A stretch of DNA of 33,062 nt from an uncultured Eubacteriales bacterium (GCA_949744075.1 CATJWI010000102.1:1-33062); one strand, 5' to 3'; positions 6,662 to 14,116 are shown, counted from the first letter of the stretch. Numbers and translations are program-made. Notes: generated from the sequence alone by a model not told the origin.

Positions 6662-7318
6662 TCAGGGCTCCTCCTGCCGGGTGAGGCGTGCCAAAGAAAA
6701 GGTGGGGAACCCCTCCAGCGCCGGGGCGATGCTCTCCACGGGGTAAAAGACCACTGGCCCCTTCTCCGTGAGATAAAACCGCCCGGGGGAAAATTTCCGG
6801 GAGGCCAGGCTGGGCCAGTCGTCATAAAAGACAGCCTCCCCGGCCTGGAGTCGTTCCCCGATCTGCCGCCGGACCTCCTCCAGCACCGGCCCCCGCCACC
6901 ACCGGCGTGGGGGCAGCAGCTCCCGAAGGGTCATGGGCACCCCCTGGGGCAGCTTCCACAGGTCCCCCTGCCGCACCCGGTGGGGGCGGCGCTCCCCCAC
7001 GTCCTCCGCCGCGTCCCAGTGGAGGCTGAACAGTCCCTCCTGAAAGCAGGTGACGGTGAAATCCAGCCGAGCCTCCCAGGGCGGGGTCTCCGGCCCCGCC
7101 GCGGCCCGGGCCCGGTCCAGAAGGGGCCCCTTCCACCGCTGCTTCCACCGGTCGGCCAGGGCATCGTAATACCGGTTCACCCGGCGGACGCCGGGACCCT
7201 CTCCCTCCAGCTGGGGCCACCGGGCCCTCAGGATGAGCAACACCGTTTCCCCCTCCCGGAGGACCTCCTCATAGGTACCGGCCTGCCCCAGCGCCGGGGC
7301 GGGAAGAGCCTTTTTCAT
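6662..7318 (-). CDS. DUF3298/RsiV-C-like domain protein
   Basis: A 218-residue protein from the ATG at 7318 (AGGGGGAGG close upstream; the upstream in-frame ATG at 7396 would overlap the divergent promoter). The N-terminal half includes VNRYYDALADRWKQRWKGPLL. The C-terminal half (about 120-218) resembles DUF3298/RsiV_C: LRELLPPRRWW, then FYDDWPSLASRKFSPGRFYL, then GPVVFYPVESIAPALEGFPTF, matching the family pattern of a surface strand, a hydrophobic FY strand and a closing A-G-F/T motif. No signal peptide or membrane anchor is visible, unlike RsiV itself, so an anti-sigma role is not claimed. The function is unknown. Confidence 0.68.
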   Translation of the reverse strand: MKKALPAPALGQAGTYEEVLREGETVLLILRARWPQLEGEGPGVRRVNRYYDALADRWKQRWKGPLLDRARAAAGPETPPWEARLDFTVTCFQEGLFSLHWDAAEDVGERRPHRVRQGDLWKLPQGVPMTLRELLPPRRWWRGPVLEEVRRQIGERLQAGEAVFYDDWPSLASRKFSPGRFYLTEKGPVVFYPVESIAPALEGFPTFSLARLTRQEEP

Positions 7319-7378
7319 GGAACCTCCCCCTTTCTTGTCAAAACAGTCTATGCGGGGGAAAAATTTTCGGTTCTGGCC

Positions 7379-7407
7379 TTTACTTTCACGCTTCACTTTG
7401 GTATAGT
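7379..7407 (+). promoter_or_regulatory. Promoter of the yerC-methyltransferase-hslO operon
   Basis: -35 TTTACT (7379-7384), 17-bp spacer, -10 TATAGT (7402-7407) with an extended TGG just before it. The transcript would start near 7414, about 30 nt before the yerC ATG. Confidence 0.7.
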
Positions 7408-7443
7408 AGAAGTATCAACAGATACTAAGGAGGCTTGCTCAAT

Positions 7444-7755
7444 ATGGCGAAGAGCGGGAAGCAGCGGGAGAGCGACGTGCTTTACGAGGCCATTCTTTCT
7501 TTGCAGGACCTGGACGAGTGCAAAAAGTTTTTTCAGGACCTTTGTACGGTGGCGGAGCTCCGGGCCATGGAGCAGCGCTTTGAGGTGGCCGTCCTGCTCA
7601 GCGAGGGGATGATCTACAACGACATCCTGGAGCGGACGGGGGCCTCCAGCGCCACCATCAGCCGGGTGAACCGCTCCCTCCAGTACGGGGCGGACGGGTA
7701 CCAGGAGGTCCTGCCCCGGATCAAGGAGAAGATGAGGGCCGATGGCAAGCTATGA
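7444..7755 (+). CDS. YerC/YecD family TrpR-related regulator
   Basis: A 103-residue all-helical protein of the TrpR/YerC superfamily. The family blocks are LSLQDLDECKKFFQDLCT, then a RAMEQRFEVAVLLSEG helix, and a helix-turn-helix YNDILERTGASSATISRVNR with the classic TGASSATISRV recognition helix. It probably binds DNA as a dimer; YerC-type proteins lack the tryptophan-binding pocket role of TrpR. AAGGAGG lies ten bases before the ATG at 7444, better spaced than an in-frame TTG at 7435. Its end overlaps the next gene by 14 bp, so the two are translationally coupled. Confidence 0.9.
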   Translation: MAKSGKQRESDVLYEAILSLQDLDECKKFFQDLCTVAELRAMEQRFEVAVLLSEGMIYNDILERTGASSATISRVNRSLQYGADGYQEVLPRIKEKMRADGKL

Positions 7756-8485
7756 GTTTTTGGCGGGCAGTTACGACGCCCTTACCCAGGACGTAAACTA
7801 TCCCCGTTGGGCCGACTATATCGAGGGCCATTTTGCCCGCTTAAAGCGGCCGGTCCATACCGTACTGGACCTGGCCTGCGGCACCGGGAGCCTGACCCGG
7901 GAGCTGGGGGAGCGGGGCTACCAGTTGACGGGGGTGGACCTGTCGACGGAGATGCTCTCTCTGGCCGAGGAAAAGTGCCGGGACCTGCCCGTCAGGCCCC
8001 GGTTCTTCTGTCAGGCCATGGAAAACCTCCGCCTGCCGGAGAGGGTGGACGCCTGCGTGTGCTGCCTGGACAGCGTAAACTACGTGCTGCGGCCCCAAAA
8101 GCTCCAACGGACCTTCCGGCGGGTCTGGGAGGCCTTGGAGCCCGGCGGTCTCTTCCTCTTTGACGCCGACACCCCGGAAAAGTTGGAGGCCATGGACGGC
8201 CAGGTATTTTTGGACGAGACGGAGGAGGAGTTCTGCGTCTGGCGGGGGGAGTACAGCCCCCGCCGGCGGGTGTGCTCCTTCTGGATGGATATCTTCCGCA
8301 AGGAGGAGACCCTTTGGCGCAGGGGAGAGGAGCTCCACCAGGAGTACGCCTACACCATGGCCGAGCTGGAGTCCTACCTGAAGGAAGCGGGCTTTGTGAA
8401 GATCAAGCAGTACGGCGAATTGAAGCGCCGCGCCCCCCAGCCAGGGGAGCAGCGGGTATTCTTTGCCGCCAGGAAGGAAGAGTAA
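7742..8485 (+). CDS. Class I SAM-dependent methyltransferase
   Basis: A 247-residue soluble enzyme with a Rossmann SAM-binding fold. Motif I is VLDLACGTGSLTREL (about residues 41-55), the ribose-binding acidic residue is in LTGVDLSTEM (about 62-71), and motif IV is the segment VDACVCCLDSVNY. The C-terminal part carries the substrate-binding beta strands (WRRGEELHQEYAYTMAELE). The acceptor molecule is unknown. It overlaps yerC by 14 bp and ends one base before the hslO start, so it sits inside a tight three-gene operon. Confidence 0.9.
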   Translation: MASYEFLAGSYDALTQDVNYPRWADYIEGHFARLKRPVHTVLDLACGTGSLTRELGERGYQLTGVDLSTEMLSLAEEKCRDLPVRPRFFCQAMENLRLPERVDACVCCLDSVNYVLRPQKLQRTFRRVWEALEPGGLFLFDADTPEKLEAMDGQVFLDETEEEFCVWRGEYSPRRRVCSFWMDIFRKEETLWRRGEELHQEYAYTMAELESYLKEAGFVKIKQYGELKRRAPQPGEQRVFFAARKEE

Positions 8486-8486
8486 C

Positions 8487-9455
8487 ATGGATGAGATCGT
8501 CCGCATCATCGCGAAAGACGCTCCGGTGAAGGCCATGGCCATCACCGGCCGGGACCTGGTAGAGCGCGCCCGGCAGATCCACAGGACCCTGCCGGTGATC
8601 ACTGCCGCCCTGGGCCGCTCCCTCATGGCCTGTTCCATGATGGGGGACCAGCTGAAGGGAGAGGGATCCTCCGTGACCCTGCGCATTAAGGGAGACGGCC
8701 CCATGGGCTCCCTCACCGCCGTGTCGGATACCGGGGGGAACGTCCGGGGCTTTGTCCAAAACCCGGCGGTGCTCCTGCCTCCCAAGGCCAACGGCAAGCT
8801 GGACGTAGGCGGTGCCGTGGGACAGAGGGGGACCCTCACCGTCATCAAGGACCTGGACATGAAGGAACCCTATGTGGGCATGGTACCCCTGATCTCCGGG
8901 GAGATCGCCGAGGACGTGACGGAATATTTCGCCGTCAGCGAGCAGATCCCCACCGCCTGCGCCCTGGGGGTGCTGGTGGATACCGACCAGAGCGTCCTCC
9001 GGGCGGGGGGCTACCTCATCCAGCTGCTGCCCGGGGCCTCGGACCAGGTCATCGACCGGGTAGAGGCCGGGGTCCAGGCCCTGGGCCCGGTGACTACCGC
9101 CCTGATGGCGGAGGGGATGGATGCGGAGACCCTGCTGCGCAAAGCCCTGGCGGGTTTTGACCTGGAGCTCCTGGAGCGCCGCCCGGTGGAGTACCGGTGC
9201 TACTGCAGCCGAGAGCGGGTGGCCAAGGCGCTGGTGAGCATGGGCTCCCAGGAGCTGGAGGCCCTGATCCGGGAGCAGGGCAAAGCGGAGCTGACCTGCC
9301 AGTTCTGCGACGCGGTGTATGAATTTGACCGGGCGGAGCTGGAGGCCCTTCTCCGTCAGGCGGGGGGCGGCCCTCTGTGGGGCCGCCCCGCCGGGGAGAA
9401 AAGAAAAAATTCCCGAATCTCACTTTTTTGCCTTGACAGGGCGGGGGAGTTTTAG
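8487..9455 (+). CDS. hslO: Hsp33 redox-regulated molecular chaperone
   Basis: Hsp33 is a cytosolic holdase switched on by oxidation of a zinc centre. The N-terminal domain is well conserved (MDEIVRIIAKDAPVKAMAIT, ALGRSLMACSMMGDQLKGEG). The redox switch is present in full, C238-Y-C240 and C271-Q-F-C274, with 30 residues between the pairs, inside the family range. The protein is 322 residues, about 25-30 longer than usual: after the normal end (LEALLRQAGG) a low-conservation tail runs through a GC-rich hairpin and into the tRNA promoter. The ATG at 8487 has AGGAAGG upstream; an in-frame start at 8463 would overlap the methyltransferase. It is last in its operon. Confidence 0.93.
   Translation: MDEIVRIIAKDAPVKAMAITGRDLVERARQIHRTLPVITAALGRSLMACSMMGDQLKGEGSSVTLRIKGDGPMGSLTAVSDTGGNVRGFVQNPAVLLPPKANGKLDVGGAVGQRGTLTVIKDLDMKEPYVGMVPLISGEIAEDVTEYFAVSEQIPTACALGVLVDTDQSVLRAGGYLIQLLPGASDQVIDRVEAGVQALGPVTTALMAEGMDAETLLRKALAGFDLELLERRPVEYRCYCSRERVAKALVSMGSQELEALIREQGKAELTCQFCDAVYEFDRAELEALLRQAGGGPLWGRPAGEKRKNSRISLFCLDRAGEF
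9364..9389 (+). terminator. GC-rich hairpin inside the hslO 3' end
   Basis: A perfect 10-bp stem (9364-9373 with 9380-9389, GGGGCGGCCC) with a six-base loop. A-rich sequence and a T6 run (9424-9429) follow after 34 bases rather than directly, so it is at best an imperfect terminator. It lies within the atypical C-terminal codons of hslO. Confidence 0.4.
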
Positions 9456-9461
9456 TATAAT
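9433..9461 (+). promoter_or_regulatory. Perfect consensus promoter for the tRNA cluster
   Basis: -35 TTGACA (9433-9438), exactly 17-bp spacer, -10 TATAAT (9456-9461). The -35 and spacer lie inside the last hslO codons, whose stop TAG is at 9453-9455. The transcript start near 9468 is 20 nt before tRNA-Val. Confidence 0.92.
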
Positions 9462-9488
9462 AATCTTCGCCGCTTGAAGCGACAGCAG

Positions 9489-9564
9489 GGGAGCATAGCT
9501 CAGCTGGTAGAGCGCACGCCTTACACGCGTGATGTTACAGGTTCGAGCCCTGTTGTTCCCACCA
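9489..9564 (+). tRNA. tRNA-Val (anticodon TAC)
   Basis: A complete cloverleaf with encoded CCA. Acceptor GGGAGCA pairs with TGTTCCC. D-stem GCTC/GAGC. Anticodon stem CACGC/GCGTG with loop CTTACAC gives anticodon TAC. T-arm ACAGG-TTCGAGC-CCTGT. First gene of a three-tRNA transcript. Confidence 0.97.
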
Positions 9565-9567
9565 TTC

Positions 9568-9644
<77 letters not shown>

Positions 9645-9671
9645 TCTGTTGGGTGCAGTCGCGCCCGACAT

Positions 9672-9747
<76 letters not shown>

Positions 9748-9748
9748 G

Positions 9749-9788
9749 AAACGCCTGCTTCCGTTTTGGAAGCAGGCGTTTTTCTTTT
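9749..9788 (+). terminator. Terminator of the tRNA cluster
   Basis: A 14-bp stem (core ACGCCTGCTTCC / GGAAGCAGGCGT, arms 9749-9762 and 9768-9781) with loop GTTTT and tail TTTTCTTTTAT. Confidence 0.92.
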
Positions 9789-9826
9789 ATTTGCCAGTTC
9801 CAAAAAGCTATAAAAAATTACAATGG

Positions 9827-10416
9827 TTACAAATTGACCAGGGTCTCCAGCCCTAGGAGGATCATCCGGTCCAGTCCCCGCTCCCGCTCTTCGGCGGTGA
9901 GGACATTCTCCTCCGGGTAGTAGAGATTTGCCACCACGGTCTCAGCAGTATAAGGGCCTTCACGCCCTCCCGGGCGGCCACGGAGCAAAGTCCCACCCTC
10001 TCCTGGTCTGAGGCCAGAATGCCCCATTTCTCCCGCTTTCGGCTGTAAGCGTGCTTATTCTCCACATAAAAGTGGTCGTTACAGAGAGTGGAGCCGGCAT
10101 GAAGCTCCAGGCCGGCTTTTTTTGCCTGCTCCCAGGCTTTGCGGCACAGGTCAAAATCGGCGGCGGGGGCAAAGGTGCAGGGGAGGTCGTAGAGATTGAT
10201 GCCGGAGGTGGTGCTGGTGGCGGTGGACATGACCAGATCGTTGACCGTCAAGCTCTCCCACACGGCCTCGCAGGTGCCGATGCAGACGAATTCCCTGGCC
10301 CCGTGATCCCGGCACAGCTCGGTCATGTAGATCATCAGGGAGGGGGTGCCCATACCAGAGGCCATGACAGTGATCCGCTCCCCTTTATAGGTCCCGGTAT
10401 AGCCGTACATTCCCCG
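9827..10416 (-). pseudogene. Truncated, frameshifted DeoD-type nucleoside phosphorylase
   Basis: The minus-strand reading matches the DeoD/purine-nucleoside phosphorylase fold from just after its N-terminus (RGMYGYTGTYKGERITVMAS, then GMGTPSLMIY and FVCIGTCEAV) to its end (NVLTAEERERGLDRM). About 40 N-terminal residues are missing: upstream of RGM the sequence becomes trmO on the other strand. A frameshift near 9940 (two extra bases after codons for VKALILL) splits the C-terminus, and the normally conserved MEAA nucleoside-binding block is changed to DQERVG. It is therefore non-functional. It is the first of several joined gene remnants. Confidence 0.75.
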
Positions 10417-11008
10417 GCAGAGTGGGCTGCTGGAGGAGCTGCGCTCCACGGTGGTCTTTGAGCCGGAGTTCCGAAACCCCGACGTCCTCCGGGGGATGGA
10501 GGGCTTTTTCCGCCTGTGGCTGATCTGGGGCTTTTCGGCTAACCGGAGGGAGGGGTGGTCCCCCATGGTGCGGCCTCCCCGGCTGGGAGGGAATGAGCGG
10601 CTGGGGGGTATTCGCCACCCGTTCCCCCTTTCGCCCCAATCCCCTTGACCTTTCCTGCGTAAAGCTGGAGAGGGTGGAGCTATCCACCCCAAAGGGGCCT
10701 GTGCTCCACGTATCTGGCGCCGATTTGATGGACGGCACCCCCATCTATGATATCAAGCCCTACGTACCCTGCGCCGACTGCCGGCCCGAGGCGAGGGAGG
10801 GCTTCGCCACCCTGCCAGAGGGGCGGCTGCGGGTGGAGATCCCCCCGGAAGTGGAGGAGCGGATCCCCCCGGATCAGCGGGAGGCCCTGCGGGGATGCTC
10901 TCCTGGGATCCCCGGCCTCACTATCAGCATGACCCTGCCTGGATTTGCGGGATGGTCTTTGCTGGGATGGAGGTCAAGTTCACCGTGGCGGGAGCTGGAC
11001 TTTGGGGG
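10409..11008 (+). pseudogene. trmO: trmO (tRNA m6t6A37 methyltransferase) remnant
   Basis: The plus strand encodes most of a TrmO/TsaA-type protein, the SAM-dependent methyltransferase of tRNA t6A37: IPRQSGLLEELRSTVVFEPE, FRLWLIWGFS, RPPRLGGNERLG, then GVFATRSPFRPNPLDLSCVK, DIKPYVPCAD and finally FAGMEVKFTVA. The first 20 or so residues, including the start codon, are gone at the junction with the DeoD fragment. One extra G in the G6 run at 10603-10608 shifts the frame, and a second shift near 10888-10895 restores it. No start, two frameshifts: a clear pseudogene unless the region contains assembly errors. Confidence 0.85.
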
Positions 11009-11033
11009 GGTATCTGGCTTGCCGATCACCTGA

Positions 11034-11324
11034 CGCCTGGGGCTTCTGTGCGTATTTTTGGTCCGCGGACTGTTGCTGAGCGTAAACATACTGGCGGATG
11101 GGGCCCCCGACTGCCAAGTGGTGGCGGAAGTGGATGAAAAAGGCCGATGGAGCAATGGGACTTATTATATCGCCTTGAAGGAAAAGGACAGCCTTGCGGG
11201 GGAGCGGACGGTTTTTCCTGTGCCCTAAGAGGTATACGCCGGGGCAGGGGAGGGGGATCTCTTTTGGATACGCCTGCACCAGGGTATGCTGGAAACTCCC
11301 TGGCTGGAGTGTACTCTGGCTTGA
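11034..11324 (+). pseudogene. Unrecognised gene fragment with an internal stop
   Basis: One frame runs from a stop at 11031 to a stop at 11322 with a single in-frame TAA at 11226-11228. It reads a hydrophobic helix (LGLLCVFLVRGLLLSVNIL), then VAEVDEKGRWSNGTYYIALK, FPVP, the stop, EVYAGAGEGDLFWIRLHQG and PWLECTLA. The two halves look like the C-terminal end of one membrane protein in which a codon such as AAA became TAA. There is no start codon. The family is not recognised. It lies between the trmO and azlC remnants in the same orientation. Confidence 0.45.
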
Positions 11325-11366
11325 AATGACAGAGGGGGGGCGGGACGGAACGCGGGGCTTACCCCT

Positions 11367-11685
11367 CGGCAGGGGTTTATTATCAGTATTCTCAACCACG
11401 TCTCCGCCGGGGAGTATGCGGGGATCACCGCCCGCCATCGCCGGGTTGGCTCTCTACTGGGAATTGGCCATTACCATCCTGATCACCAACACCCGGTATC
11501 GGCTCATGAGCTGCGCGCTGAGCCAGAAGTTCGCGCCGGAAACCACCCTGTGGCACCGGATCGGGGTGGGGTTTGGCATCACCGACGAGAGCTTTGGCGT
11601 GACGATGGCCCAACCTGGGGCGGTGGAGCCACGGTATACCTATGGGGCCATGCTGGTCTCCATCCCCAGCTGGGCAGCGGGAACC
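11367..11685 (+). pseudogene. azlC: AzlC-family (branched-chain amino acid exporter) remnant
   Basis: The middle and end of an AzlC-like permease subunit can be read in two frames: GFIISILNHVSAGEYAGIT (from 11367), then after a shift near 11430-11445 LALYWELAITILITNTRYRL and MSCALSQKF, followed by RIGVGFGITDESFGVTMAQP and YTYGAMLVSIPSWAAGT. AzlC with AzlD forms an exporter of branched-chain amino acids. The N-terminal third is missing, and the C-terminus runs without a stop into an FtsH reading frame at about 11685. Non-functional. Confidence 0.7.
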
Positions 11686-11931
11686 TCGGGGGCCGAGCTT
11701 GCCAACATTGTCAACGAGGCCGACCTGGAGGAGAGCATCGAGGTGGTCATCGCCGGCGATCAGAAGAAAAACGCCATCCTATCCGACAGCGAGAAAAGGG
11801 TGGGGGCCTAACACGAGATCGGCCACGCCCTGGCGGCGGCCATGCAGAGCTATTCCGCCCCGGCGCAGAAGATCACTATCATCCCCCGGACCTCCGGGGC
11901 CCTGGGTTATACCATGCAGGTGGAGCGGGTC
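11686..11931 (+). pseudogene. ftsH: FtsH protease remnant, nonsense codon before HExxH
   Basis: In frame with the azlC piece the sequence continues SGAELANIVNEA and DLEESIEVVIAGDQKKN, then SEKRVGA, a TAA stop (11809-11811), HEIGHALAAAMQSYSAPAQK and ITIIPRTSGALGYTMQVE. These are FtsH landmarks: the end of the AAA domain, the linker, the zinc motif HEIGH and the ITIIPR-GALGYT block. About 15 residues are missing between NIVNEA and DLEES. The stop replaces the tyrosine that normally precedes HEIGH (TAC/TAT to TAA). Homology ends near 11925. Clearly a decayed fragment; a functional ftsH must be elsewhere. Confidence 0.85.
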
Positions 11932-11941
11932 GATCCTGTAA

Positions 11942-11989
11942 ATAAAACAGCAACCGATGATGTGCAAAAGCGTATCATCGGCTGCTGTT
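11942..11989 (-). terminator. Terminator of the alcohol dehydrogenase operon
   Basis: Imperfect 20-bp arms (11946-11965 and 11970-11989, with a few mismatches) with loop AAAA. The minus strand reads CTGTTTTATT after the stem. It lies 58 bp beyond the alcohol dehydrogenase stop codon. Confidence 0.7.
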
Positions 11990-12046
11990 ATTGCGTTGGG
12001 CTATTTAGGGAGGGAACGAGAACAAGAGAGGGATGACATGCGGAGG

Positions 12047-13195
12047 TTACCAAAGCTCGGCATACAGCTCCTTGACCACAAACTCAGTGACACTGCGCAG
12101 AGTGTTTTGAGGACTGCCGCTCTCCATGGCGTCATGGGCCATTTTGTCGATGGCGGCAAAGAAGGTGCCCTTATCCACTCCATACTTAGCCAGAGTGGGG
12201 GTTTTCAATTCCTTGACCAATGACTCTACTGCCTGGAGAAAGTGTTCGGCGGCGGAGGGGTCGTCCTCTTCGGCCTGGGCCACACCGATGGCCCGGCCCA
12301 GCTGGGCAAAACGATCATAGGCCCCGGGCAGGGCATACCGCAGACAGACAGGCAGCAGCATGGCGTTGGAAAGACCGTGGGGAATGTGGAACAGGGCCCC
12401 TATGGGACGGCTCATGCCGTGGATCAGAGTTACCGAGGCGTTGTTAAAGGCCACGCCCGCTTCCAGCGCGGCCACCGACATTTCGATCCGGGCTTCGGGA
12501 CTTCCGTCGGCAAAGGCTTGGGGGAGAGAATGGAAGATCCGCTTTACTGCCGACAGAGCAAAGGTGTCTGATAGAGCCTGGGCTTTCCGGGAGGTGTAGG
12601 CTTCCACGGCGTGGCACAGGGCATCCAGGCCGGTGGAGGAGGTGACGCTGGGAGGTGCGGTCATGGTGAACTGGGGATCGATGATGGCCAGGTCGGGCAT
12701 GACCACGCTGCCCTTCAGGAGCATCTTGATGTCTCGCTTAGTATCGGTAATGATAGTGAATTGGGTGGCCTCTGAGCCCGTCCCAGCCGTGGTGGGAATG
12801 GCGGCCATAGGGGGCATGGGCACGTCGATGACCTTTCCCATGTAGTCGGAAATGAAGCCGCCCCCGCCAGCCAGAACGCCGATGGCCTTCATGGTGTCCA
12901 TGGGGCTTCCGCCGCCCAGGGCCACCAGGAAGTCACAGCCCTCGGCCTGGTATATGTCCAGGCCCTTGTCAACCATCCTGTCGGTGGGTTCTCCGTTGAC
13001 TCCGTCATAGACGGTGTAAGCCACACCGGAGGCGGAGAGGACCTGCTCTACCTTGGCGCAGTTGCCTAACTTCCGCATGACCTCATCGGTAACGATCAGC
13101 GCCTTTTTACCCATTTTGGCCAGACTGGGGGCGGAGGCCTCCAACGCTTCCGGACCGGTGAAGATCTGATTGGGGACAATGAATTCTTTTGCCAT
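12047..13195 (-). CDS. Iron-containing (group III) alcohol dehydrogenase
   Basis: A 382-residue NAD(P)-dependent oxidoreductase of the Fe-ADH family. The N-terminal nucleotide-binding domain has GGGSPMD (94-100) and TTAGTGSEAT. The C-terminal domain supplies the metal site D191, H195 (DALCHAVEAY), H259 (LIHGMS) and H273 (IPHGLSNA), so all four ligands are present. The residue equivalent to His267 of E. coli FucO is R263 here (HGMSR), a variant seen in a sub-branch of the family. It could reduce an aldehyde or oxidise an alcohol or hydroxyacid formed by the aldolase encoded next to it. The operon order on the minus strand is PIG-L protein, aldolase, this enzyme; GAGGAG precedes the ATG. Confidence 0.92.
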   Translation of the reverse strand: MAKEFIVPNQIFTGPEALEASAPSLAKMGKKALIVTDEVMRKLGNCAKVEQVLSASGVAYTVYDGVNGEPTDRMVDKGLDIYQAEGCDFLVALGGGSPMDTMKAIGVLAGGGGFISDYMGKVIDVPMPPMAAIPTTAGTGSEATQFTIITDTKRDIKMLLKGSVVMPDLAIIDPQFTMTAPPSVTSSTGLDALCHAVEAYTSRKAQALSDTFALSAVKRIFHSLPQAFADGSPEARIEMSVAALEAGVAFNNASVTLIHGMSRPIGALFHIPHGLSNAMLLPVCLRYALPGAYDRFAQLGRAIGVAQAEEDDPSAAEHFLQAVESLVKELKTPTLAKYGVDKGTFFAAIDKMAHDAMESGSPQNTLRSVTEFVVKELYAELW

Positions 13196-13302
13196 GTGAT
13201 CTGCTCCTCTGAATAGAATTCGCTTTATGATACCGAAGCGCTGTGCCTACGGCGGTGGCGCCAGGGTATAAAAATTGGATAACGCTGATGGGAAAAGACA
13301 TC

Positions 13303-14088
13303 TCAGCCCTGAAGATATTGGCGGAACTGGGAGACCATCTTTCCTGCCTCGGAGGAGAGACAGGTGGTGTCCGACATAACACAGAGCAGATTATAGCCCC
13401 GGTCAAACTTTTGAATGGCGTCGTCCATGCCGGCGGCCACCGTGCCGAGGAATTTGTCCGACTTGGCGACGACCTCTTCAATATGACGAATGGAGGCTTG
13501 GACCTCAGGGGCACTGGGATCGGCCAGATGACCCATGGAGGTGGCCAGATCGGCGGGGCCGATAAAGATGCCGTCCAGGCCCTCTACCTGGGCGATCTCC
13601 TCAGCGTTGCTTACGCCCAGGGCCGTCTCAATGGCTACCATGGTGATGATCTCATTGTTGGCCCGGCGGTAGTAGTCGGCCTTGTCGGCGCCGAAGCCTA
13701 CGGCCCGCTGACTGCCGGCGATCCCGCGGATGCCCTGGGGCGGATATTTGCAGCACCGGACGGCAAACTCCGCCTCCTCCCGGGTGGAGACGTAGGGGAT
13801 ATAGGCCCCGGCCACGCCGCAGTCCAGGATCTGCTTAATGGCTACCTGATCGTTCCAAGGGGAACGGACCATGGGGAAGCAGCCGGTGCCCTTAATGGCC
13901 TGGAGCATGGAGACCAGCCCGGGGAGGGTGGTCTGGGAGTGCTCCGCATCAATGACCAGCATGTCAAAACCGGCCTCGGCGAGGATCTCGGCACTTACAT
14001 TACTCCCCATCTGGGCCCAGGCGGCACAAACCTTGCCCTTGCTGCGCAGCCGCTGGGCCACATCAGGGGCAAAAGAATAATGCGTCAA
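13303..14088 (-). CDS. HpcH/HpaI-family class II aldolase
   Basis: A 261-residue metal-dependent aldolase of the HpcH/HpaI/citrate-lyase beta-like TIM-barrel superfamily, close to 4-hydroxy-2-oxoheptanedioate aldolase and 2-dehydro-3-deoxyglucarate aldolase. The active-site set of E. coli HpaI (H45, R70, E149, D175) is found at a constant offset of five: H50 (DAEHS), R75 (MVRSPW), E154 (AIETALG), D180 (GPADLA). It should split a 4-hydroxy-2-oxo acid into pyruvate plus an aldehyde or oxo-acid. The start is TTG at 14088, nine bases after AAAGGA and 28 bp after the preceding gene; the longer frame to 14283 would lie inside that gene. The substrate is inferred from family only. Confidence 0.9.
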   Translation of the reverse strand: MTHYSFAPDVAQRLRSKGKVCAAWAQMGSNVSAEILAEAGFDMLVIDAEHSQTTLPGLVSMLQAIKGTGCFPMVRSPWNDQVAIKQILDCGVAGAYIPYVSTREEAEFAVRCCKYPPQGIRGIAGSQRAVGFGADKADYYRRANNEIITMVAIETALGVSNAEEIAQVEGLDGIFIGPADLATSMGHLADPSAPEVQASIRHIEEVVAKSDKFLGTVAAGMDDAIQKFDRGYNLLCVMSDTTCLSSEAGKMVSQFRQYLQG

Positions 14089-14116
14089 AGCGATCAAGTC
14101 CTTTCTTTCGTTTTCA

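Noticed and set aside
9862-10692. A 276-residue intact phosphorylase-like gene on the minus strand
   Set aside because: Only the part below 10416 resembles a phosphorylase; the N-terminal 90 residues are antisense trmO sequence, and the C-terminus is frameshifted.
13196-13302. A gene or separate promoter between the aldolase and alcohol dehydrogenase genes
   Set aside because: The 107-bp gap has no frame with a ribosome site and no convincing -35/-10 pair; only the dehydrogenase ribosome site is clear.
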